64,000 bases of DNA from Pyxicephalus adspersus (taxonomy: Eukaryota > Chordata > Amphibia > Anura > Pyxicephalidae). The stretch covers positions 97,144,959 to 97,208,958 of the forward strand of contig NC_092862.1 of NCBI RefSeq assembly GCF_032062135.1, read 5' to 3'. A program made the position numbers and the translations under genes. Shown piece after piece: positions 11,489 through 20,678 of the stretch (positions are counted from its first letter, which is position 1; every line of letters starts with the position of its first letter). The notes beneath the pieces are model-generated. The model saw only the letters and a list, made by a program, of their open reading frames with translations. It searched no databases and was not told the DNA's origin.

Positions 11489-13606
11489 CAAACATGACAG
11501 CTACTTACTTATAAACAAATGTTGCCTTTTTGTTAATGTTGAAGTTTAATCTGCTATATTTTGAATTCTAGGATTTGTTTTTTTTCAAATATTTTTATTG
11601 GGATTTATACTACTTTTTTGGAACAAAAAGAAAAAAAAATATAAATAATATAAATTATAACATTTTAAATAAATCCTTTCCTTGTTTGATACATAACTTA
11701 TTGTGGACCAAGTGATGTCATTGCTAAGTCTCTTCATGCTTCTTAATGCAACGCAGGTAGGCCATGCCTGGTGGGAGGGTCATCATAGCTATCTATCTTA
11801 GTACTTCTCTTAAGAGATATCAGCTCTAATGTAAAGCAGTAGGCTGGCACTTGGGAGAAACTCCCACATTTGATGATGAGCCTTCATGAATAAATAACTA
11901 ACATGAATAAATAACTTCATGAATAAATAACTAACTAATAATAAATAAATAACTGCAATCTAATGAATGAAAGAGGCAGAGCATGAACAATAGGGTGAGG
12001 TAGGATCTGACTTGTTACAGCTTCTAATGCACGGGTTTCAAAGCTTGCAGTGTGCAGTAAAATCAGAGACTGGGGAAAAGGCTACAATTCATATTAGTCA
12101 ATTGCTCCCCCCTCTTTCAAAGAACTTATACCAGCCATTGACATATGCAGAGAGCAGTGCTTATCACAGGAAAGTCAGAGGTGTCTTTGGTATGTGGTTT
12201 GTGATTGACAACTTGGTCTTACGCCCCACTGTGGGAGGGGGAGGGGTCTAAGGGACATTACCATTTCTATCTGTAATTGGTGAAAAGAGAAATAGTTTCT
12301 AATTAGCAGTTGCTACCATAAGCAGATGGCTGGTTTAAATTTTAATTTAGGAAAAGAAGCTGAGTGGGTACAACAGCTGCAAACATAAGTGTATGTAGTT
12401 GAAGATGTTAGAACATACTGTTCTGTCTCAGCATTTTTATTGATTTTAATGACAATCTATATTTCAGTTTTTATTTCCTGGCCTAATCACCAAAAAAAGT
12501 TTATTCTGTTTGTTAACTTGTAATTTTTGTCTGCTATTGTTTTATTTCTATAGATATAGGTTTTACTATTCTTTGCCCTTTTACCTAGGAATTTGGTGAA
12601 GATAGAGTAGGAAAACCCTTAAGTGCTAAAATATCACAAGCAATGCTTCTTTTAAACAATAGGTCACAACACCTTTTAAGACTTGTGCAATATATTTCTC
12701 CTATGAGAAAATCCACACGAACCTATAAAGTACAATCAAACCTTGTAGTTTTCTGAAACAGCAAACAAAAGTTCCTGAAGGTAGAAATTACCTGATTGCA
12801 AACTTTTTATTTACAGTAATTAGTTTTGGACAGTGTTAGATATCAGATGAATTCTCTAACACAATTCTGATATGGAGCATCTAGTTGCCAATATCTGAGA
12901 GTTGTTATAATACTCATATGTTTGCAACCCTGCAGCCATGAAAAGTTCTGCCTTCACACAGCATCCTGTGTGTATCATTGTGAATCATTGCCCTATTTAT
13001 TCACAAACCTGCTGAAGAACATAATAAGGAATGTATTTCATGCCGCCCATAGAGAGCAAACTACTGACATTACCCCATAAAATGGGTTATTTTAGCTCAC
13101 TGACCAATGTACAGGGCCAGTAATGCATGGTAACTTTTGTTACAGTTTTAACAACAATGCAACAAATAAGTAAATTGCATGCAGACTGTGACCATCCTGT
13201 ACAGTTAGTATAAAAGTGTACACCTTTCCAGACTTCAGAAGCCGAGTCATACAAAGATAGGGTAACACATCAGGATTTAGGGCTTTTAAACAATAAACAA
13301 ACAAGTTCAAAAAGTAGGCCATGCTGATACAACATACCAAGTCAATAATCACTTACATTTGCTAATTAATATAACATACCTTACCTAACAAAGTTTACAG
13401 GCTAATTTGACATTCATACGCAACAGATTTTCCTATGGGTTTTGGAACCCCCTACTGGTTTTAGAAATTCTTTAACATACAAAACAGGTTAGAATTATGT
13501 CAGTTTGAGAACTGGTATTTTTGCTTTTAAAAAAAGCATTTCTTTAAATGTTTCAAAGTTTTTAATACATAGAAAAAATCACACACATTTAAAAGTTACA
13601 GAGTTC
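11489..13606. other. non-coding DNA with short repeats
   Basis: No coding motif. A tandem of TAAATAACT-type words lies at about 11885-11955. A less AT-rich block near 11990-12250 has an open frame without any recognised motif and ends in a GGGAGGGGGAGGGG run. Confidence 0.5.
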
Positions 13607-13609
13607 TAA
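13607..13609. repeat. left TAA target-site duplication of Harbinger element
   Basis: TAA precedes the left terminus and is repeated at 18387-18389. Three-base TWA duplications are the hallmark of PIF/Harbinger insertion. Confidence 0.85.
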
Positions 13610-13665
13610 AGCTACATACACACTTCCAAAAATTATTGTTGGTAAACGGACGACCAATGATCCTG
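13610..13665 (+). repeat. left terminal inverted repeat
   Basis: Pairs with 18330-18386. The first 18 bases match the opposite terminus at 15 positions, and AATTATTGTTGG/AATTATCGTTGG continues the match. ACGATC-type words follow inside the terminus. Confidence 0.85.
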
Positions 13666-13738
13666 CACGATATCTTTGAACGATCGTAAAGCACCGATCC
13701 TGTACATGCAAATAACGACATGATCTTTCAACGATATT

Positions 13739-13754
13739 GTACACATGATAGATG
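13739..13754 (+). promoter_or_regulatory. subterminal 16-base repeat, left copy
   Basis: GTACACATGATAGATG occurs here and again, identical and in the same orientation, at 18200-18215 near the other end. GAACGATC words surround both copies. Such subterminal words are candidate binding sites for the transposase or the Myb-like protein. Confidence 0.5.
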
Positions 13755-13870
13755 CGATCATTTGAACGATACAGGAAGTGAAGTGCACCAGAGGAAGTGA
13801 ATAGTGTGTACGAACGATCGAGTCAAACTAATGACATTCACCACACTGTTCCTTTGTCTCTCTGTGCAAT

Positions 13871-15668
13871 ATGCCCTTCAAAGTGTTCTCAAGGAAGAAG
13901 AAAGCAGCTCTTGCTTTGATGTGTCTGCTTAGTGCTGAAGAGGAGGACATTGAGAAGAAGCGGCGAATGTGGTGTAAGGATTGGTTATTGGACCGAGACA
14001 ATATTTCACATGAGAATCAGCTACAGGAACTGCGCCACTCGTTCTTAGATGATTACAAGAATTATCTTCGTATGTCGGATGTCTGTTTCCAGCAATTACT
14101 TTCTGCAGTTGGACCTTTTCTGCATAAAGAAGATACCTTCATGAGGAAGTCCATTACACCTGAGCAGAGGTTGATCGCCACACTGAGATACCTTGCCACT
14201 GGAAGATCTCTGCAGGACATGAAGTTCTCCACTGGGATCTCACCGCAAGCAATGGGTCATATCATCCCCGAGACGTGTGCAGCAATTATCAACTGTTTGA
14301 AAGATGAGTACATGAAGGTAGAGGCCCCATACAATCATTAAAACAAAATGACACATTTGCTTCATAACCAAAAGATACATTTTATTTAACAAAGTGCATG
14401 TAACAAAGTGCCAATAAAAAAGTATATATAACAATAAATAACCATAAAAACAAAACATAACTATTTTAACAATATTAACAACAAAAAAACAATTAACATT
14501 TGTGACACACTCCCACTATAAATCAGTGAAATGGAGGCTTTCATTGCCAAAACTGTACTGATTTGGTGTACTGGAGGAAGGTTAGTGATGAGGCTCATAT
14601 TGGTGGAGTGTGTACAGGTGAAGAGTGAGGCTGCGGGTATGGATAGGGCTAGGAATAGGTAGGGTATTGTGGGTTTAGTTGGTTCATCATCCTTTTGTTC
14701 ACCAAATCTGTCATGATAATCTCCACAGCACCTGCTTGTTCTGGGCTCATCTGCCGCAGTTTGATACAATATAGAAGCCAAAGCCATCCAAGTGATCCTC
14801 TTTTTCGTTTAATATGGACATGGCATTCTTGAAAGCTTCCTTCTTTTCCAGCTCCTGATGTTTCCTTTTCTGACCCATTTTTTGGTTGGAACTTATTGGA
14901 GTGGATGTTGTGGCAGCAGGTGAGCTCTCTGCAGGTTCACTACAGGGGGAAGTCTGCAATAAAAATAAATAGAACATATAAACAGAACATATTATTATGC
15001 ATATAAAATCCTTCCTATGTTCTCCTTTCAGTTTCCTAATACACCAGAGGAATGGCCGGCCATTGCTTCAGAATTTCAAGATTTATGGAACTTCCCAAAT
15101 TGTGGAGGAGCTATTGATGAGAAGCATGTAAGAATTACCCCACCGGTAGACAGTGGATCGTATTATTATAACTATAGGGGGTTTTTCAGCATCGTGCTCA
15201 TAGCAATAGTGAATGCCCGTTATGAATTTGTTTTAGTGGACATAGGAAGAAATGGGTGCATGTCTGATGGAAGGGTTCTGGATGGTACGCCATTTCACAG
15301 GAAGCTGATCAACAAGCAACTGCACCTACCTAGAAACAGCCAAACTGTGGAGGGAACTGAACTTTGTGTTTGTTGCAGATAAAGCATTTGCATTGCATGA
15401 AAACCTGTTAAAACCCTATCCTCAAAAAAACTTGGACAAACAGAAATTTTTTTTAAATTACCGCTTATCTCGTGCTAGGAGAGTAGTTGAGAATGCGTTC
15501 GGTATTCTAGCAAATCGCTTTAGAATATTCCATACTGCTATAAATCTCTGCATGGACAAAATTGACAAGGTAGTCTATGCTTGCTGCTTGCTACATAATT
15601 TTCAGCATCCTTGTCCGCTTCTTCCAGACTGCACACCGATGGCCGACCTTCATCCTAATCTGTGGTGA
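13871..15668 (+). pseudogene. Harbinger (HARBI1-like) DDE transposase, two exons, one frameshift
   Basis: The enzyme would cut and join the element's ends at TWA targets. Exon 1 (13871-14317, 149 codons from MPFKVFSRKKK) carries the N-terminal helical region. It ends at AAG|GTAGAG, and exon 2 starts after a pyrimidine-rich CTCCTTTCAG at 15031; the junction is in phase and reads YMKFPNTPEEWP. Catalytic motifs follow: GGAIDEKHVRI (first Asp, about residue 178), LVDIGRNGCMSDGRV (second Asp) and RARRVVENAFGILANRF (Glu). The frame changes by one base between about 15340 and 15366: VFVADKAFALHENLLKPYP continues in another frame to a stop at 15668. AATAAA at 15679-15684 is a candidate poly-A signal. 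Length matches intact Harbinger transposases. One indel, or a sequencing error, separates it from an open gene. Confidence 0.9.
14318..15031 (+). other. transposase intron hosting an antisense exon
   Basis: GT at 14318 and AG at 15030-15031 bound a 714-base intron whose removal restores the HARBI1-like reading frame without loss of a residue. The second exon of the MADF gene (14649-14954, minus strand) and its probable poly-A signal (TTTATT on the plus strand, 14381-14386) lie entirely within it. Confidence 0.8.
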
Positions 15669-15984
15669 ATGCTAACAGAATAAAGCACCATTATTTAGGT
15701 ATGTATATATCATCCGCTGTAGCACCTGACCGCTGTGAAGACTTTATTTTGTTCATTTCCTTTTTGAAAACGGTCCACAGGTTTTGTATCTTCTGCTTCA
15801 CATATTTTATGTCGGCCGCAGGATTCACGATCTTGCAGAGCTCCACCATAGCGGTATACGCCTTCAGTTTCATGTAACGTTTGGAATAATCCACAGACAT
15901 TACCTTCCACAGACAGGGATGGAACCTGTATGCCTCAATAAACTCGAGCATGAAGTCAGGATTATTAAATGCATCATAGGCCAT
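14649..15984 (-). pseudogene. MADF-domain accessory protein of the Harbinger element, two exons
   Basis: MADF domains are Myb-related DNA-binding folds, and Harbinger partners of this kind bind element ends or carry the transposase. Exon 1 begins at 15984 (MAYDAFNN) and encodes the domain: FMLEFIEAYRFHPCLWKV, then KLKAYTAMVELC, then VKQKIQNLWTVFKKEMNKI, then GATADDIYIP. The expected continuation (WCFILLAFTTD, DEGRPSVCSLEEADKD) is readable after a one-base frame change and with a stop for a likely Gln, which takes the exon to about 15595, antisense to the transposase 3' end. Exon 2 starts at 14954 after TTTTATTGCAG and is rich in Ser, Pro and Thr (CSEPAESSPAATTSTPISS), then basic (QKRKHQELEKKEAFKNAM), then has a BESS-like tail (LRQMSPEQAGAVEIIM) reached through a one-base loss near 14759. 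The stop is at 14649-14651. Confidence 0.8.
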
Positions 15985-16175
15985 GATCTGTGAAAAACAT
16001 TAAAATATAAAATATAACATATAAAACTATAAACATAACTATAACTATATAACATAAAAATATGCAGCATCACCTACCTCAATAATGTTGGTCGGGCGAA
16101 TTATCGGACGAATATTCGTACAAACAAACGCATGTTTCGGACTTTGCACCTTGCACTGCATTTGTTTCCTGTCAC
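15985..16175. promoter_or_regulatory. shared upstream region of the MADF and Myb-like genes
   Basis: The two genes diverge from about 190 bases, so this short AT-rich interval must hold both promoters. No clear TATA box is evident. A GTCGGGCGAATTATCGGACG block near 16090 is the GC-richest part. Confidence 0.5.
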
Positions 16176-17759
16176 ATGAGAGAGATGTCACAGCGAAGAG
16201 CCAGCCCAGCCACCTGTGCCACACCAATGACAAGAGAGGAGATGGACGTTTTAGTTCATATCCTGGAGAGGTGGGATTATGATTGTAGGTGTGCTCATTA
16301 CAAATCCCAGAATGCTATAAAAAATTGGATTTTAAAGAAGGTGCAGCGGAGAATACAAAGAAAGTTTGGTGTCGAGCGATCCAAGGACCAGTTGCGGAAA
16401 AGGTGGTCTGATTTAAAAAACCGTGAGAGGGAAGTACTGGTTGCGTTAAGGTGTCGTATTGCCAAAAAACGTAAGTATACATTTTTTTAGTTTGCAAATT
16501 TTAGTTTTGGAAAATTATTCTTTTAGGTAATGTAAAATTTTGGGAAACTATTTTAAATTTATTTCTATTTTTTGATTTTTTTTAATTGTTTTTGATTTTT
16601 TTATGTAAATTTTTTTGTTCTGTATTTGTTTTTATGCATTAGGACGCTGTGCTTGGGAGGTAGAGGAGCCACAGCAGGTGTGTCCGGAGGAGCAGGTTGA
16701 GGTGGAAGGTAGGATATTGTTATATATTTAATAAAAAAAGTATTATTTTAAATATATTAAAAATATATATTTTTAAATATATTTCAAATATTTTTTTGAT
16801 TTTATTTTTATGCAGAGTTGATTCTGGGGTCCCCTGAAGAGGCTGGGCATCCAGAGGAGCAGGTTGAGGTGGAAGGTAGGATATTGTTATATATTTAATA
16901 AAAAAAAGGTATTATTTTAAATATATTAAAAAATTTTTTGATTTTATTTTTATGCAGAGTTGATTCTGGGCTCCCCTGAACAGGCTGGGTGTCCGGAGGA
17001 GCAGGTTGAGGCGGAGGGTAGGATATTGTTATATTTTTATTTTAAAAAATTGTATTATTTTAAATATATTAAAAATATATTATTTTCAAATATATTTCAA
17101 ATATTTTTTTATTTTATTTTTATGCAGAGTTGATTCTGGCTTCCCCTGAAGAGGCTGGGTGTCCGGAGGAGCAGGTAGAGGTGGAAGGTAGGATATTGTT
17201 ATATATTTAATTAAAAAATGTATTATTTTAAATATATATTAAAATTATATTATTTTTAAATATATTTCAAATATTTTTTTTTTATTTTTATGCAGAGTTG
17301 ATTCTGGCTTCCCCTGCAGAGGAGGTAGTGAAATCTGTGGTGGATATTGACCCAGGTATGTACCAAAATTTTAGAGAGGTAGGTTGCATATAATTGTGTG
17401 TAATTTAACTTTTTATTTTTGTTTGCACTTAAAGTTCCAGAGGGAGAATGAGGAAGTCCTGAGCCAGGCACGTCAGGACAGATGGCGAGAAGTGTTGGTA
17501 AGCATTCATATATTCATGCAAAATTGTCTCATATCCATGTGTTGGCTTCACAATATATGTGTACTTCTTTTTATTTTCTTCTTTTTATTTTCTTCTATTT
17601 TCTTCTTTTTATTTCTACACAGATGTTGTTTCCCAAAAAAAAGAGCGGATGGCCAAGCTTGAGGCCATGGACCAGAAATGGAAGGCCGTGGCCAAGATAG
17701 TGCATCATGCAGGAAGGGACCTGCGTGCCCTTAAACAAGAGATAATGAAAACAAATTAG
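16176..17759 (+). pseudogene. Myb/SANT-like protein of the Harbinger element, eight exons
   Basis: Exon 1 (16176-16470) encodes a Myb/SANT-like domain of the type paired with Harbinger transposases: EEMDVLVHILERW, then IKNWILKKVQRRIQRKFG, then KDQLRKRWSDLKNREREVL. The exon ends at AAC|GTAAGT. Further exons are 16643-16708, 16816-16875, 16958-17017, 17128-17187, 17296-17355, 17435-17497 and 17623-17759. All internal junctions have GT/AG and phase 1, and joining them gives about 266 residues. The last exon is a predicted coiled coil (ERMAKLEAMDQKWKAV, then LRALKQEIMK). Exons 3-6 are a duplicated array. One TGA stop at 17449-17451 breaks the otherwise open frame; CGA to TGA would explain it. A start at 16185 (MSQRRASP) is equally possible. 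Confidence 0.85.
16816..17355 (+). repeat. tandem array of four 60-base exons with their introns
   Basis: Exons at 16816, 16958, 17128 and 17296 are each exactly 60 bases, start GAGTTGATTCTGG after TTTTTATGCAG, and are flanked by near-identical AT-rich introns with GTAGGATATTGTTATAT at the 5' end. Unit spacing is 142, 170 and 168 bases. Each encodes a 20-residue acidic repeat of the form ELILxSPEEAGCPEEQVEVE; the last is divergent in its second half. Exon 2 (16643-16708) shares the CPEEQVEVE tail, so it probably supplied part of the unit. Confidence 0.9.
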
Positions 17760-18019
17760 GAACTTTTATATTAATATTTATTTTTTTATTATAGTTTTTA
17801 TATTTTTTTAGTAAAAACATTTTTATAAAAAAACTTTGTGTGTCATTTATTCATACTGACTGCCAGGTAAGTTTTAAATTTTAACTACGCTGGGACAGGA
17901 TGGAGAACAGCGCTTGAACAAACAGGATTAAGTACTGCCCTGGAACAGGATGTAGAACTGCGCTGGAACAGGATGAAGAACTGCGCTGGAAACTGACCAA
18001 TTTATTTTTACCAATAAAG

Positions 18020-18085
18020 AGGACCTGTCATATGAATGATAAAGAATAATGACAGGTCATATTTATTGTTCATATGACAGGTCCT
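18020..18085. repeat. hairpin downstream of the Myb-like gene
   Basis: AGGACCTGTCATATGAA at 18020 pairs perfectly with TTCATATGACAGGTCCT ending at 18085. AATAAA at 18013-18018, just upstream, is a candidate poly-A signal for the Myb-like gene. Confidence 0.75.
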
Positions 18086-18097
18086 ATAGATGTATAC

Positions 18098-18098
<1 letters not shown>

Positions 18099-18162
<64 letters not shown>
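18099..18162. repeat. (TA)n(GA)n microsatellite
   Basis: A TA run is followed directly by a GA run, inside the Harbinger element close to its right end. Confidence 0.95.
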
Positions 18163-18199
18163 TTTATATATCATGAACATGCACGATCACTGAACGACC

Positions 18200-18215
18200 G
18201 TACACATGATAGATG
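18200..18215 (+). promoter_or_regulatory. subterminal 16-base repeat, right copy
   Basis: Identical to 13739-13754 and in the same orientation; see that entry. CGTTCGTCGG words crowd the following 130 bases up to the terminus. Confidence 0.5.
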
Positions 18216-18329
18216 GTGAACGATCCCTGTCCAATCAGATCCGCCGTGCCGGTCGTTCATTTCCAATGACTATCCTCGTTCGTCGGCGTTGTCACTTTTT
18301 TTTAGAACGATTTTTGGTCAATCGGTCGT

Positions 18330-18386
18330 TCGTCGGTCGTTTGTCATTCGTTTCCAACGATAATTATTGGATGTGTGTACGCAGCT
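18330..18386 (-). repeat. right terminal inverted repeat
   Basis: Reverse complement of the left terminus, followed by the TAA duplication at 18387-18389. Confidence 0.85.
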
Positions 18387-18389
18387 TAA

Positions 18390-18722
18390 ATCTCATGGGG
18401 TTCATGCAGTCTGCTCAGATTTTCTAAACAGATATGTCTTGATAATAAATATAAAATTGGTGTACTATAAAATAGACTACACCTCCAGTACATGCAAAGA
18501 CCACCATAAATTCAGTCCAAACCAATGGGTGAGGGTTTAGTAACTAGCTTACGATATGGGCATTTTCTATGCTGCCATGGACCTTGACAGAAAAGGAAAA
18601 TAGCAGTATTGAAGAGACAGGTCTTCATTCACCTGATGGCTTTATAGCAGCTTACAAATGGAAATTAACTAGGCAAATAAGTGAGAGGGAATGCTCAACC
18701 ATTTAATGCAAACTTAACAGTA
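18390..18722. other. unassigned DNA between Harbinger and LTR
   Basis: No gene or named repeat is seen. Confidence 0.5.
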
Positions 18723-19150
18723 AATACTAGAAATCTGGGATATAGAGACAGGGGTCACCACAGACACAGGGGAATGCAGCAGGCATGAGAGACACAGGGG
18801 TCACCGGACATACACAAGGGAGCAGCACAAGGGAACGGGCAGGGAAACAACAGATTGGGAGATAAAGGGGTTAGCACAGGAGCTGGACTGGGAAAGCACT
18901 CAATTAACAAACAGGTGTATGGGAAATGCTCAGCAGAGTAAGGGGGCTAGGCAGAAGTGGAGATACATTGCATGAACGCTTAATGCTATGTCTGAGCTAG
19001 CTTATTATTCAAGGGTGATTAAGAGGCTGTTTCCTGATTGACCAATGGGAGGGACAATGCTAATTAAATCAGGCGGGCCCAGGCTCAGAATTGCCTGCAT
19101 GCGCAGGAGAGAGGTGCCTGCGCTTTAGCAAGGAAGAGGTGAGTGTGACA
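18723..19150 (-). mobile_element. LTR fragment, same family as 50838-51601
   Basis: Read on the minus strand it begins TGTCACACTCACCTCTTCC and runs through GCATGCGCAGG and an ACAGGGGTCACC-type repeat zone. The order of landmarks matches the longer copy at 50838-51601, but about 300 bases at the far end are missing. The LTR start TGTCACACT and composition fit frog Ty3/gypsy LTRs. Confidence 0.6.
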
Positions 19151-20678
19151 GAAATCAAAGTTATAGGAGCTGCCTGTAACAAGATGGGAGTATTTATGGG
19201 ATTATAAATATAAGGAAGGATAGAAGAATGACATAAAACAATACTATAATACTTACTTAGTTAGTACTCATCTTTATTGGATGCATACAATTGTCCAGAA
19301 TAGCCACAGCAAGATTACAAGACTCTGTTTCCCCAGGGAGTGCCCAATATCTTTTATTCTAACTAGAATAAGTCAGGTAGGAAGAAAAGCTAATATTTCA
19401 TCATCTCCTGATAATATCAGCATCAGCGCACAATTGTGTGAGATATCTAGCTAGCAGTTATACACTGTTCTCAACCAGTTTGTTACATGACCATTATTAG
19501 TTATTCTAGCCAAAAATCAATTTTTTTGCTATATTGTCAAAAGCATGCACTAATGATCATGATACATAACCTGTATGTGTCAATATGATTCACTAATTAA
19601 TATGATAGATAGGATGACATAACCCATAGGAGCATCAACAACTATAATTTTCTTCCAGGTCAGTTCCAACCTAGGCAATTCATTGGAAGAAAGACACAAG
19701 ATGTTTACAAAGACATAGGGTGTTCTTACAGGTCCATATGTACATCCACAATGAATATATACAGTGATACATGTATTTTTCTAAATAGAATAACTCTTAA
19801 ATACCTCTCTAGTAATAACATCAGAAATCCCTTATATTCCTGCTACCCTGCATTTACTGACTTGTGTTCCAAGGGTAATAAACTTTCCCATAAAGATTCC
19901 TTACCCTTTTGCCCGCATTCTCAAACCAGGTGTTGTCCACTTGTCCCATCCCAATCACTTTAAAATGTATTCCTGAGTTTCGATAAGAGAGGCCTTGCAG
20001 GATCTTGGGATTCCCTGGTTAGGAGAACTCAGGGTCAAGACATTTGTGCATGAGAAATGCAAGGTATGAAATGCAAATTGTTGTATATACATATCTATAG
20101 AAGGACCTTTTTTATCATTTATTGGTAAAGTGTCTGTTAAGATGGTAGTTTGGGGATCACTAACATTGCACTAGCTGCTGACACATTCAGAAATCACTTT
20201 TTCTAAGTTCTAGATAGTTATAGGGGTCTTGCATTTTATCATATTAATTTATCATGAGTTATTATGGTTCTAAATAAGGTCAATCAAATAAAGTAGCAAG
20301 CTGTTTTTAGCTATTAGTGTGACACATTTTAATAAAATTATACCCTGTATGTCACTGCAATTATACTATCAGGATTACTTTTCTGCTCAGGCTTGAGTGC
20401 TTCTGATATTTCACTAGGCAGATGTTACTTCCATTTAGACTGATCAGCTGTATGTCCCCTGTTGAGGCACCTAACAGTAATGTTCCTTCTTGAACATCAG
20501 ATATATCTTGCTGACAGACAAACATATGCATCCTTCTGGTCATTCCAAGATGAACGCTTAATGACAACTTTTAAGAGCCACTTTTCGCAGTTCTCTTTCA
20601 AAGATCAAGTGAGCGTGACCTGGCAGTTTAAGTGGTGGGAAGACAGGTGTTAAAACCCTGAGTAACCCTGAGTATAAT
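19151..20678. other. unassigned non-coding DNA
   Basis: AT-rich, with no supportable gene. Frames between 20360 and 20650 are short and lack motifs. Confidence 0.45.

Larger units (their letters stand above)
13610..18386. mobile_element. PIF/Harbinger DNA transposon with three genes
   Basis: A 4777-base element bounded by imperfect terminal inverted repeats. The left end reads AGCTACATACACACTTCC and the right end, on the other strand, AGCTGCGTACACACATCC; the match continues through CAATAATTATCGTTGG-like sequence for about 40 bases. TAA flanks both sides. Inside are a DDE transposase (+), a MADF-domain protein (-) with exons interleaved with the transposase, and a Myb/SANT-like protein (+). 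Known animal Harbinger elements usually carry a transposase and one Myb-like partner, so three genes is more than expected. Only a few lesions are present, pointing to a fairly recent insertion. Confidence 0.93.

Noticed and set aside
16815..17355. CRISPR-like array (regular repeats)
   Set aside because: The units are duplicated exon-intron segments in a eukaryotic transposon; repeats are long, spacers are not unique, and the genome is eukaryotic.
17435..17497. Alternative frame of exon 7 encoding FQRENEEVLSQ
   Set aside because: It looks protein-like, but only the other frame keeps phase 1 with exons 6 and 8; the cost is one TGA, which is the simpler explanation.
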